From the NCBI RefSeq assembly GCF_011440305.1, contig NZ_JAAOIW010000021.1, forward strand, positions 46,901 to 110,900: a stretch of 64,000 nt of DNA. Reading direction: 5' to 3'. Positions 55,111-63,741 of this stretch are shown piece by piece. Made by a program: the position numbers and the translations under genes. Origin of the DNA: Paenibacillus agricola (GTDB lineage: Bacteria > Bacillota > Bacilli > Paenibacillales > NBRC-103111). The notes beneath the pieces are model-generated. The model was not told the DNA's origin. It did no database searches and was given only the letters and a program-made list of their open reading frames with translations. Position 1 is the first letter of the stretch, and the number at the start of each line of letters is the position of its first letter.

Positions 55111-55358
55111 TGAAAAAGTTCCTTTCTATGGCTATTAGTAGTGGAGGCTGGTGCAAAGACCAAAATAGGATTAATCTACCATGAGTGCTTCCCAAAAGGG
55201 AGCGACAGTCTGTGATGCACCGTGGTCGTCGGAGTCAGACTAACGGATGGGCTCTACTGGCACCATAGCTCATCGACCTTCCTCACCCAGCCATAGTTTC
55301 AGTATAGGACAGTTTGTATCCATTTTCATCCTCTGTGGTGCAGCGCATCTTGCGCTGC
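55111..55358 (-). other. Noncoding end of the second IS110-type element
   Basis: No gene is present; several hairpins are visible, including GCAGCGCA / TGCGCTGC at 55340-55358. The region lies 5' of the broken transposase and could have encoded its bridge RNA. A TAACGGGCAG motif follows directly at 55368. Confidence 0.4.
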
Positions 55359-55552
55359 ATGAATGGCTAACGGGCAGTTTTGCATAATATTAGGATGTGA
55401 GTTTTCAAATGATCAGACATGAGCTACTACTACGTTTCCTTTGATCAACATTTAAAAATGTAAATTAATTTAAACTTGTCCAAATTGTACTTTAAACGAA
55501 ACATCTAATAAAGTAAATGTATTAATAGATGGGTTCAAGGGAGGGTTGGATT

Positions 55553-56014
55553 TTGAAGATTCAACAAAAAGTAGTCGTTTCCGTGCTCCTGCTGTGGGTC
55601 ATTTTTCTCCTCACATACTATGGCAATGTCTTACTGAATCAGAATGAAGTAGAGAAGAATACCGCCTCATTTTTGAAAGCCGTACAGGCACGAAACATTA
55701 GTGTAGCCCCAGATTTTTTCGGGAGTTCTTTAGATATTGAAAATGTAAGAAAGTCCCTTAGGGAAGATGGCTTCCGACTGCTATCAAATGACTACGTTAA
55801 AGCGGATTATGACGATGGTTGCGTCTGTACTGGACATGTAGATTTGACTTTTGAAGTGGACGGGAAACCCTTGAAGGTATCAGCAATTTTTACAGTTGGA
55901 CCAGGAAACAAGCCGTACCAAATCTGTGTCCTTACACCGTCAGGCATCGAGAGGGGGTCTATTTCTGAGTTATCAAAATGGAATCTCCACGCATGTGTGG
56001 GCGGCGACTTTTAA
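55553..56014 (+). CDS. Membrane-anchored hypothetical protein
   Basis: A protein of about 153 residues with one N-terminal membrane helix (VVVSVLLLWVIFLLTYYGNV) and an extracytoplasmic domain. The domain has Cys pairs (DGCVCTGHVDLTFEVDG; ICVLTPSG; HACVGGDF) and a shape like small nuclear-transport-factor-type or lipocalin-like proteins. The TTG at 55553 was chosen because AGGGAGG lies eight bases upstream. Function unknown. Confidence 0.6.
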   Translation: MKIQQKVVVSVLLLWVIFLLTYYGNVLLNQNEVEKNTASFLKAVQARNISVAPDFFGSSLDIENVRKSLREDGFRLLSNDYVKADYDDGCVCTGHVDLTFEVDGKPLKVSAIFTVGPGNKPYQICVLTPSGIERGSISELSKWNLHACVGGDF

Positions 56015-56216
56015 TCTATGAATCAGAAATCCACAGTCGGACATTAAACTAACGAAAATATCGTTCAATATAAGGGGCTACCGCATGGCAGACATTTACT
56101 CTGCTAACGGCAGTGAGGTAGGTTAAATAATATGGTTTGGTAGAGTAGAACTTTATATTGGATTTTTCGTCTAAAGTTAAGAACTTAACCCATCCAAAGA
56201 GTTATTGGAGGAATTA

Positions 56217-56426
56217 ATGAAATCTTATTACCGTATTCTGTTAGCCTTAATCGTGGCTGTATTTATGTTTTTATCTGCATGTGAAAGAAACAATGATTTG
56301 AATTCAAATGGGGGTATAAATGATAGTAAGCCCAGTATCGTGGTAATCGGATCGGAAATTGAAGGAATTTACCTTGCCAGTACAGCGATGGATGAAGGGG
56401 GATATACTTTTGGGTATAGCATATAG
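56217..56426 (+). CDS. Short lipoprotein, probably truncated
   Basis: A 69-residue protein with a lipoprotein signal: KSYYRILLALIVAVFMFLSA then C (lipobox LSAC). The mature part is only about 50 residues (NDSKPSIVVIGSEIEGIYLA) and ends abruptly, so the gene may be a fragment. GGAGG precedes ATG 56217. Its end overlaps the next frame. Confidence 0.5.
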   Translation: MKSYYRILLALIVAVFMFLSACERNNDLNSNGGINDSKPSIVVIGSEIEGIYLASTAMDEGGYTFGYSI

Positions 56427-56619
56427 GTTAGGATACGTGGCTATGGTGGTGTGGTTATTCTATGTGCTTTATGCCATACAACACGTGGACGCATGGAATG
56501 ATGACGGTCGGGCTGCAATCGGTATTTTTATTGGTTTTGTCGGATTGATTTTATTCCCCGTCTATTTTGTTCTTGTTTATCTTTTTGGAAAAGTAGTACG
56601 GGCGGGGAAACATCGCTAA
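56410..56619 (+). CDS. Small two-helix membrane protein
   Basis: A protein of about 69 residues with two membrane helices (LGYVAMVVWLFYVLYAIQHV; AIGIFIGFVGLILFPVYFVL). The TTG at 56410 follows a GGGGG site by seven bases; an ATG at 56392 is an alternative. It overlaps the lipoprotein gene by 17 bases. No family was recognised. Confidence 0.4.
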   Translation: MGIAYRLGYVAMVVWLFYVLYAIQHVDAWNDDGRAAIGIFIGFVGLILFPVYFVLVYLFGKVVRAGKHR

Positions 56620-56632
56620 GCTAACGGCTACG

Positions 56633-56692
56633 ATAGTGGAGGAGCTTGCTTCGGGCAGATCCTTTTTTTGGCTATTAAAGTAACTGGGCAGA
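56633..56692 (+). repeat. Dispersed intergenic repeat unit
   Basis: It runs from CTAACGGCTACGATAGTGG to AGTAACTGGGCAG and is nearly the same as 1795-1870. A related unit lies at 57338-57405 (CTAACGGCTACAAGAGTTGA ... AGTAACGGGGCAG). Confidence 0.6.
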
Positions 56693-56787
56693 ATAAAGTA
56701 ACAAAGGCGTTGTAACCATCCAGTTCTGTTATCCCATTATTACGGTAAAATAGGTGTAATCCCCAATAATGAACGGAGTGATATCTA

Positions 56788-57342
56788 TTGTTTGAAATTA
56801 AATATGAGATCTTTGAAGATCATATTTCCAGACTTCGCGTAATAGACATCCAGACTTTTAATAAAGATTATGATCAAATTTACGGTTGTTTTACCCTAAT
56901 TGTTAATGGAATCGAATATCTTCAGTTCCCATCTCCCGAGATGAGGCTGGAGACAAAACATATTTTTTCGGAAGTAATACTCACACACTTTGAATTTCTA
57001 ATTGAAGCTTACTTCGAGCTAATTATTGGCGATTACATAGCTTTAAAATATATAGAGAATCCATGGACATGGCTAGAGTTTATTCGGAATGGCAATAGTC
57101 TAATTGTAAATGAGTATCATCACGATAAGTTTTGTCAACAAGCACTGATAACTGACCGTGAGTTTCTTGTTAATGCAGACAATAGGGGCATTGTTAATCA
57201 GACAATAACGTGGGATGAATTCGAGAACGAATTAGTACGAAAAACTAAAGAACTGCTGAGCGTAATCGAACAAACCAATCATAATATCATTCAAGCCCCC
57301 TGTTTCAGTAAAATTAAAGATTTTAGTAATCGGTTGAGCTAA
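56788..57342 (+). CDS. Hypothetical protein
   Basis: A 184-residue acidic protein (FEIKYEIFEDHISRLRVIDI; NPWTWLEFIRNGNSLIVNEY; EFENELVRKTKELLSVIEQT). TTG start with CGGAGTG upstream. No family was recognised. Its shape is like small immunity or DUF-type proteins of Firmicutes, but there is no toxin gene next to it. A dispersed repeat unit begins at its stop. Confidence 0.55.
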   Translation: MFEIKYEIFEDHISRLRVIDIQTFNKDYDQIYGCFTLIVNGIEYLQFPSPEMRLETKHIFSEVILTHFEFLIEAYFELIIGDYIALKYIENPWTWLEFIRNGNSLIVNEYHHDKFCQQALITDREFLVNADNRGIVNQTITWDEFENELVRKTKELLSVIEQTNHNIIQAPCFSKIKDFSNRLS

Positions 57343-57580
57343 CGGCTACAAGAGTTGAGGACCCTGCGTTCATCTATTTGCTTGCTAAAGTAACGGGGCA
57401 GATTAAGTCGTTGTGCTGCGGGACACTTTAGCTTAAAGAAATAACTTGTTATTATTTTAAAATGGGTATGAAATATACATACTCCGGAACCAAGCTGATA
57501 GTAATAGTAATATGGATAGTTTTCGTATAATACGTTAGCTCAATATGAAATAAAGTATTATTTATTTGGAGGAGATTCAT

Positions 57581-58554
57581 ATAGAAAGTTCTATTAAAGA
57601 CAAATTTACAAAAGAAATTTTTTTAGAGGCAGCAGGTCGGTTTGGCATTAACTTTGCAGATACGTGTTTTTAGGGAAACGTGATTCTATAGAAGTAATAT
57701 TAAGAATTGCTCATAGCTCACATAGGGGTAAGGATATGACTCTTGCTGAGATCGAGTTTATTTCATATCTAGCGGATTCCGGAATGACGGTATCGAAAGC
57801 TTTACTTTCTAATCAAGGTGAATATGTTGAAGTTATTGAACATGATGAAAACTCTTTTGTAGTGACTGCCTTTGAATTCGCTCCAGGCAGAAGGGCTGAA
57901 ATCTGCGTCGAAAGTGATATCTTTTATGAACGAATTGGGAGGTTTACTGGGAAGATGCATAAGCTATCAAAACAGTTTTCTCCTATTCAAAAAAGGTATG
58001 ATTGGAATGACAATCCAGCTATTACAGAATTTCAAAAATATGTACCATACGAGATGCTTCAAAAGAAACTTGAATTATATTTAAGTCAAATTCAATCATT
58101 GTCAAGAGACAGTGATTTGTTTGGGCTTATTCATGGAGACATTAGTCCTGGGAATTACCTGAATCATGAAGATCACCCGAGCATCATTGACTTTGATCAA
58201 TGCGAGTATAGTTGGTTCGCTTCTGAAATTGCAACATCAATATTTCATGAAACTCCAATTCCATTTATTATTGCAGATGTAAATACTAGAAAGGCAATAG
58301 CAAAACGTTTTTTTTCAAACTTTTTTCAAGGATACACCAAGGAAAACACATTAAGCCGTAGTTCACTAGAAACTATTCCATTATTTATTAATTTAAGGCA
58401 AGCTATCGTTATTGGTCTTAAATACCGTAGTCTTGATATGGGTAACTTTGTTAATTGGAATGATTATAGTAAAGAAGCATTGACGTTTAATATCAACAAT
58501 TTAATCAATGATATTCCGTTTATTGGACTTGGATTTCACAAGTCTTTGATGTAA
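57581..58554 (+). pseudogene. APH-type phosphotransferase with damaged 5' end
   Basis: The main frame from 57664 encodes a kinase-like fold with the Brenner motif LFGLIHGDISPGNYL and the metal motif HPSIIDFDQCEYSW. The N-terminus is damaged: after GGAGG the first codon is ATA instead of ATG, a 30-codon frame (ESSIKDKFTKEIFLEAAGRF) stops at TAG 57671, and part of the nucleotide-binding hairpin is missing before VILRIAHSSHRGK. Aminoglycoside or macrolide phosphotransferase-like proteins of this type phosphorylate small molecules. It is probably non-functional as it stands. Confidence 0.65.
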
Positions 58555-58912
58555 ATATGAAGAACATGTAATATCAGTGAGAATGTTAAGAATGCAAAAG
58601 GATCTCTAGTCCAGCAATAGTAATTTGCCACATCCTTGTCTAACTAACGCTGTGCGATAATAGTTTACAACTTACTTCAATAGGCTTAACGCTCGCTCAA
58701 CGAACGGGACACTAGAGCTCAATAAGTAACCGGGACGAGGCTGCCGACACTAACGGCAGCCTTCGCTCACCTAACGGGCAGAATTGTTTAATTTACCATC
58801 CTTCGTTAAATTAAATTTGTATTCGGTCAGGCCAGGACTGTGCACATTAGCAATCCATGAGAAACCGGACATGCTGTTGGATGATAAAATGTAGACATAA
58901 AGGAGGCTGCAT
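58555..58912. other. Intergenic region with repeat motifs and terminator
   Basis: No gene was seen. The hairpin GGCTGCCG / CGGCAGCC lies at 58739-58761, next to TAACGGGCAG-type motifs at 58645 and 58775. This is another member of the dispersed repeat family. Confidence 0.45.
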
Positions 58913-58996
58913 ATGGAACGTGTAATCTTGATGATGAATGTGCGAGAAAACCAGGGAGGAGAGTCAGTCGCATGGCAAAGATCGTTTTCGCATTGA
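58913..58996 (+). CDS. 27-codon leader-like ORF
   Basis: An ATG after AAGGAGG starts a 27-codon frame (MERVILMMNVRENQGGESVA) that overlaps the start of the DHFR-like gene. It may be a translational leader or the remains of another gene. Confidence 0.3.
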   Translation: MERVILMMNVRENQGGESVAWQRSFSH

Positions 58997-59508
58997 ACCA
59001 GTCTCTGGACGGATTCGTCGACCACGACCACACGGCATTTCAGCCCGACCCCGTGCTATTCCGTCATTTCATCGACGACGTGCGCGGCCTGGCGGGCAGC
59101 CTGTACGGGCGCCGCATGTACGAGACCATGCGGTATTGGGACGGAGACCATTTTGAATGGGATGCGCCGGAACGGAAATACGCAGCGGCGTGGCAAAGCA
59201 AACCGAAGTGGGTGGTGTCGAGGACGTTAAAGTCCGTCGGTCCGAACGCTTCTCTGATCGAGGGCGACCTCGCAGCGGCCATACGTGGGCTGAAGGCTCA
59301 GCATGAAGGGGAGATTGAAGTTGCCGGGCCGGAGTTGGCCCACAGTCTAACGGAGCTCGGTCTCGTTGATGAGTATCGACTCTATCTCCATCCAGTCGTG
59401 CTGGGTCACGGCAAGCCGTTCTTCGCCGGTCCGCGGCCGCCGCTGCGCCTCGTGGCAAGCGATCGAATTGGCGAGAAGGTGATCAGGTTGACCTACGTTC
59501 CAGCTTAG
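58972..59508 (+). CDS. Dihydrofolate reductase-like (RibD C-terminal) protein
   Basis: A 178-residue protein of the DHFR/RibD_C fold: IVFALNQSLDGFVDHD at the start, LYGRRMYETMRYWDG (NADPH-binding region), KWVVSRTL, EVAGPELAHSLTELGLVDEY, and HPVVLGHGKPFFAGPRPPLR. YyaP/YwjB-type proteins of this kind are reductases of unknown substrate. GGAGGAG lies before ATG 58972. The gene is GC-rich compared with its neighbours, like the msrA region, suggesting native chromosomal sequence. Confidence 0.88.
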   Translation: MAKIVFALNQSLDGFVDHDHTAFQPDPVLFRHFIDDVRGLAGSLYGRRMYETMRYWDGDHFEWDAPERKYAAAWQSKPKWVVSRTLKSVGPNASLIEGDLAAAIRGLKAQHEGEIEVAGPELAHSLTELGLVDEYRLYLHPVVLGHGKPFFAGPRPPLRLVASDRIGEKVIRLTYVPA

Positions 59509-59857
59509 TTGTGCGGTTGACCCAGCGGCCTAAAGGGCACGTTACTTTAATAGGGATTCTCCAGAAGCATAAGAAAGGCTCTACAAGCCATTTTCTTTTT
59601 CTTGGTCGAAGATTACTTCGCAAGAAAGGGGAAAGGTGGTAAAATAGGGTCTTTCCTGTTTGTTTGATGTCGGGTGACAGGAGTGGGGTCTGTAAAATAG
59701 AAAGTGGAACCTTTGAAACGGATATAAATGGGACATACTAAGTTCAATAGAACATCCTGCTGGTGCACTCAAGACTTAACTAAAGAATAAGAATAAAAGA
59801 CGTATATCCACCTGATCGGCTGACTCAGGGCAAATTACAGAAGATGCAGCAAATGTA
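59509..59857. other. Intergenic region without recognised feature
   Basis: About 350 bp between convergent genes. A frame on the minus strand (59581-59772) lacks a ribosome binding site and looks like chance. No hairpin of note was seen. Confidence 0.35.
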
Positions 59858-60937
59858 TTAAAGCACAACTAAACCTTGTGATCCGAAATAAGGGAAAAAG
59901 GTCCACGCAGCAACCTGCAAGTGGGTAAGACTGCCATCATCATTAATTTGAAAGACCGATACTGTACCCTGATTCCCGTTAAGTGTATAAAGATATCGTC
60001 CATCTTTACTTACTTCTATATTCATCGGTAGACCGGTTGGTATTCCTGCCGGAGTGCTGGTAACATGTCCAATTGCTGTTAACGCTCCGCTGCTATTAAT
60101 TCGATAGATAGTTATGGTCCCACTTAAGGTATTGGTCGCATAAGCAAAACGTTCATTCTTCGTTGTCGTCACCCAGCAAGTGGCCTTTTGGCCGGTTGGT
60201 ACAGAGCCACTAATTACATGAAGGATCCCGTTGTCACTTAAAGTATAGGAAGAAAGCGCATTAGAGTCCAATTCTGTAACTAAAAGCAGCCCTGTCGAAA
60301 GGAAATAAGAGCCAAACGGCATCTTACCATAGGACTCATTAATCATTGGCCCTGTAACTGTGCCATTTCTATTAACGTTGTATACACTAAGATGGCTTGT
60401 CGTAAGCTCAGGTATAACCATTCTACTGCCATCTGGAGTAAATAGGACTTGCGCGGGTTGAGCATTAATGGTGCTGAGAGAATGGATAGATCCAGGAATA
60501 GGGGTAAGATGTCCGTTACCTTCTATACGAAAACCAGAAATATTCGAATGAGATTGATTGGCGGGATACCCCACATTGGAGACGTAAAGAAGGTTACCAA
60601 ATACACCTACGCTATTGGGTTGAAAGCCTCCCGAGGGTTTTACATCCACAAGAATAAGATGCCCATTTTCAGTTACCATAAAGCTGCTTATACTATGGCT
60701 GCCTGTATTAACCGCAAAAAGGAACCGACCATCAAGGGACAAAGTGAGAGAGCCTTCCGAATGAAGAGGATCGATTCCATCGTTTGGTGTTGCAGTTGAG
60801 ACTTCCTTTGTCCCCGTACCCTTTCCGCTGGTTGGATAAGACGCCATAAAGGTGAGCAATCCATTCATACCCCGGTAAAACGCAACAACCTGATTCATTT
60901 CACTCATATTGGTCATCATATATATCATGCTCGGCAT
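59858..60937 (-). CDS. Beta-propeller protein (lactonase/YVTN family)
   Basis: A 359-residue protein made of repeated blades (LSLDGRFLFAVNTGSHSISS; FGNLLYVSNVGYPANQSHSN; VSKDGRYLYTLNGNQGTVSV). This is the seven-bladed pattern of 6-phosphogluconolactonase/YncE-type proteins. There is no signal peptide, so it is probably cytoplasmic. The substrate is unknown. GGGGGAG lies nine bases before ATG on the minus strand. Confidence 0.82.
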   Translation of the reverse strand: MPSMIYMMTNMSEMNQVVAFYRGMNGLLTFMASYPTSGKGTGTKEVSTATPNDGIDPLHSEGSLTLSLDGRFLFAVNTGSHSISSFMVTENGHLILVDVKPSGGFQPNSVGVFGNLLYVSNVGYPANQSHSNISGFRIEGNGHLTPIPGSIHSLSTINAQPAQVLFTPDGSRMVIPELTTSHLSVYNVNRNGTVTGPMINESYGKMPFGSYFLSTGLLLVTELDSNALSSYTLSDNGILHVISGSVPTGQKATCWVTTTKNERFAYATNTLSGTITIYRINSSGALTAIGHVTSTPAGIPTGLPMNIEVSKDGRYLYTLNGNQGTVSVFQINDDGSLTHLQVAAWTFFPYFGSQGLVVL

Positions 60938-61533
60938 GTATCGGTACTCCCCCTACTCTTTTACCGGATTTTTTATCGAGTTATGATCGAAGGTTTTCAG
61001 TTTATTATATTGTTCTATTTTACATTTGAGACCAAACCATGACTCATCGACTAAGCCCAAACCAGCGTCAAAAATTCTCGATTCTGGTCTCGAAGCTTGA
61101 AATACCGAATCCTCATTTTTTATTTCCAGGCACCGGGTGGACAAGTATTCCAACTCGTCGAAAAAAACAGCTACTTTAAATACGAGGCATCAGTGCCAGC
61201 GTCTTACTGTTTTCTCGGTGAGATCGGTTTCATCTATCCATAACCTCGTATCTAGGTCTTGCTCGTTTTTTTGCAGTACGTTGGCTCCCGCAAAATCCGG
61301 ACAAGGTATCCAGTTGCTCTCTGATCTGGTAAGTCAGGACGCGGCAAATGTACTGCTTAGTTCAACAGTAAAAAACAACAGGTTTGAGTCACGCATACCG
61401 CGGGTATAATGGTTGAGGATCTCACGAAGCTCTAAGTTAGTTGGAAAAACATTGCCTTTCCAATGCGGATATGGGACATCCTAGACATGGAGCTTCGAGA
61501 GATCACCGATATGCAGCTTGGGTCTAGTCCTCC
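60938..61533. other. Decayed region without intact gene
   Basis: 600 bp with broken frames on both strands. On the minus strand a segment (QDLDTRLWIDETDLTEKTVR) looks coding but has no start or end, so a degraded gene is likely. No family could be named. Confidence 0.35.
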
Positions 61534-61789
61534 TTTGGGTGGCCAAGTTTCACGAAGCCGACCGTTTCCGCAAACATCAACGAGTTGCGGGACAACTCCC
61601 ATGGGATGATAAGGACCGAGGTAGATCCACTCACGGCGACAGCCATCTCGGTCACGTCTTCCCGGATGGCCCGGCTTATCGCAGTGGCCTACGCTACTGC
61701 ATCAATTCCTCGTCGCTCCGATTCATCCATCGCGACGACATGGAGAGCGAGGCTACGGCAAATATCTCGATCAGATTGAGGAGGTTTAA
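61534..61789 (+). pseudogene. MsrB remnant with two frameshifts
   Basis: Three frames together give a methionine-R-sulfoxide reductase: [20 protein letters not shown] then SHGMIRTEV; after a one-base loss near 61623, [20 protein letters not shown] and [20 protein letters not shown] (catalytic Cys in RYCINS); after another near 61751, [11 protein letters not shown] and stop. The first part of MsrB, including its zinc-binding Cys, is missing. The stop is one base before the msrA start, so this was an msrB-msrA operon. Confidence 0.75.
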
Positions 61790-61790
61790 C

Positions 61791-62285
61791 ATGCATCAGC
61801 GCGCTGTACTCGCTGGGGGATGCTTCTGGGGAATGCAGGACTTGATCCGCAAGCTTCCCGGCGTCGTCTCGACTCGCGTCGGCTATACTGGCGGTGACAC
61901 TCCGAACGCGACCTATCTCAACCATGGCACTCATGCGGAGGGGATCGAAATCGTCTTCGATACAGCGGAGACGAGCTACCGGCGCATCCTGGAGTATTTC
62001 TTTCAAATCCACGATCCTACGACGCGGAATCGTCAGGGCAACGATATCGGCAGAAGCTACCGTTCGGCGATCTACTATGCGAGCGACGAGCAGAGAAAGG
62101 TGGCGGAAGAGACGATCGCAGACGTGAACGCGTCGGATCTGTGGCCGGGCAAGGTCGTCACCGAAGTGACGCCTGTCGGCGACTTCTGGGAAGCAGAGCC
62201 GGAGCACCAGGACTATCTGGAGCGATTACCGAGCGGCTACACCTGCCACTTCCCGCGCCCCAACTGGGTCCTTCCCAGGCGATAG
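61791..62285 (+). CDS. msrA: Peptide methionine-S-sulfoxide reductase (MsrA)
   Basis: A 164-residue MsrA. The catalytic cysteine lies in [20 protein letters not shown] (GCFWG). Further motifs are [41 protein letters not shown] and [15 protein letters not shown]. It repairs oxidised methionine with thioredoxin. GGAGG precedes ATG. The frame is intact, although the msrB before it is broken. A second, damaged msrA lies at 62759. Confidence 0.92.
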   Translation: MHQRAVLAGGCFWGMQDLIRKLPGVVSTRVGYTGGDTPNATYLNHGTHAEGIEIVFDTAETSYRRILEYFFQIHDPTTRNRQGNDIGRSYRSAIYYASDEQRKVAEETIADVNASDLWPGKVVTEVTPVGDFWEAEPEHQDYLERLPSGYTCHFPRPNWVLPRR

Positions 62286-62326
62286 GCCGGTCGGCCCGTC
62301 GAGTAGACAACAATGAAATAAGAGCA

Positions 62327-62386
62327 CTAAGCAGCCTTAGTTCGGTACTCCATTGGACTAAGATTGTTTAAGGTTTGTCGTCTGAT
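62327..62386 (-). pseudogene. IS3-family OrfB C-terminal remnant
   Basis: On the minus strand the last codons read QTLNNLSPMEYRTKAA and stop, the typical C-terminus of IS3 OrfB. Only this tip is left. Confidence 0.6.
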
Positions 62387-62512
62387 GGATATCACGAGGC
62401 TTCGAGATCATGGGTAAACGGTGCACCTGCCCGGTTAGACCCCCATGCCGCTGCGCGGCGCCATCAGATAATGAAATAAAGTTATTTCAGGATCCGGATT
62501 TGCTATTGCAAA

Positions 62513-62560
62513 TAGCCAAATAAATAAAGGCCCCAATCGGGGCCTTTATTTATTTGGCTA
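62513..62560. terminator. Perfect 22-bp inverted repeat, bidirectional terminator
   Basis: The arms 62513-62534 and 62539-62560 are exact complements (core AAATAAAGGCCCC) around the tetraloop AATC, with A/T tracts outside the GC stem. Confidence 0.85.
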
Positions 62561-62758
62561 TGTTAAATCCTAATGTTGATAATGACCAAATGAAAACCGC
62601 CTTTGTAAAAATGCGGTGAGGGAGTTGATAAAATCACGGGAATTGGGGATTCCACAAAAATAGTTACCCAGGAGAGACTCAGTAAATTTAATTGACCGGC
62701 AAGCTGTTGATCATTGTAATAAAGCATGTTTTTGCTTAAATCTTGGTCATCTTGAATA

Positions 62759-63240
62759 TTGAAGAATGAGGTGTTAAAAATTAGCGGCATAAACAATAAA
62801 CATTACGAATTGGCTACGTTCGCTGGAGGGTGCTTCTGGTGTATGGTATCGCCGTTTGAGGAAATGCCGGGCATCATCAAGGTCGTTTCCGGCTATACAG
62901 GCGGTCACAAGGAGAATCCTACGTATGAGGAGGTTTGCTCCGAGACTACGGGATATAGGGAAGCGGTGCAAATTACGTTTGACCCGGAGGTTTTTCCCTA
63001 TGACAAGTTGCTGGACATTATTGGTCGCAAATCGACCCTACCGATCCGGGTGGGCAGTTTCACGACAGAGGAGAATCCTTGCGGACAGCTATTTATTCCA
63101 TAATGAGGAACAGAAGAACAAGGTGGAAGCATCGAAGCGAAAAATTGCCGAGAGCAGTCAGTTCAACAAACCGATTGTGACGGATATTTTACCGGCACAA
63201 TCGTTCTATCCTGCAGAGGATTATTTCAGTGCTTCGTCAT
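62759..63240 (+). pseudogene. Second MsrA gene, frameshifted
   Basis: The first frame holds [20 protein letters not shown] (catalytic Cys) and [16 protein letters not shown]. It goes out of frame near 63020. The middle part ([16 protein letters not shown]) and end (NEEQKNKVEASKRKIAESSQ, PAQSFYPAEDYF) are in two other frames. The C-terminal Cys region is lost. It is clearly a decayed msrA, distinct from the one at 61791. Confidence 0.75.
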
Positions 63241-63354
63241 ATTTACGTCGCGCATGTGCCCAGCATACCACAAGAGTCACACTAGCGACCTTATGATAGC
63301 CCGCGTAACCATCGACATGCGTCCTGTTATTCAACCATCCCGTACTTTTTTCAA

Positions 63355-63484
63355 GGGCAAACATTGTCCCATAAATTTCGTGTTATTTATTAGTTTTTTC
63401 ATTTATGAGATCAAGTTTGTGTCGTCAGCTCGCGACACAAACTTGATCCGATTTTCGCTTTGCGACACAAACATTGTCCGATTA
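63355..63484. repeat. Transposon-end-like repeat array D
   Basis: Four units with core GCGACACAAAC: direct at 63355 (partial), inverted at 63407-63426, direct at 63432 and 63462 (30 bp apart). It is very similar to array C in sequence, order and direction. Confidence 0.65.
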
Positions 63485-63557
63485 CCGCGAATCTTAAACT
63501 GCCATTGACCTACAGTGTAAACTAGATAATAGCCGATGCAGGAACCTTCAAGAGATG

Positions 63558-63571
63558 ACGGGAGCTCCCGT
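63558..63571. repeat. Perfect 14-bp palindrome ACGGGAGCTCCCGT
   Basis: It lies between array D and the recombinase remnant. A structural or binding role is possible but not shown. Confidence 0.3.
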
Positions 63572-63577
63572 TATAAG

Positions 63578-63690
63578 CCGATTATTTTAAAGAGATTTTC
63601 GAAGCTGTACAGAAGGAAAAAGAGCGCAAGGCATACCTTAAAATTAATTAATCGGAGATCGGAAGAAATACTTCAACTACTTCAACTAAT
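63578..63690 (+). pseudogene. Serine recombinase remnant
   Basis: EIFEAVQKEKERKAYLK matches EMFELVQKEKERRAYLK of the recombinase at 39192, followed by a degraded match to its GDRKKYSS segment. Stops and a frameshift break it. It lies 50 bp before the second 259-bp repeat. Confidence 0.7.
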
Positions 63691-63741
63691 ATGCGCTTAG
63701 TAGTTATTGATTTGGTGGAAAAGCTATCGTCCCCGCATACG

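Noticed and set aside
61689..62207. Minus-strand frame of 172 codons opposite msrA
   Set aside because: Shadow of msrB/msrA coding sequence; no family resemblance.
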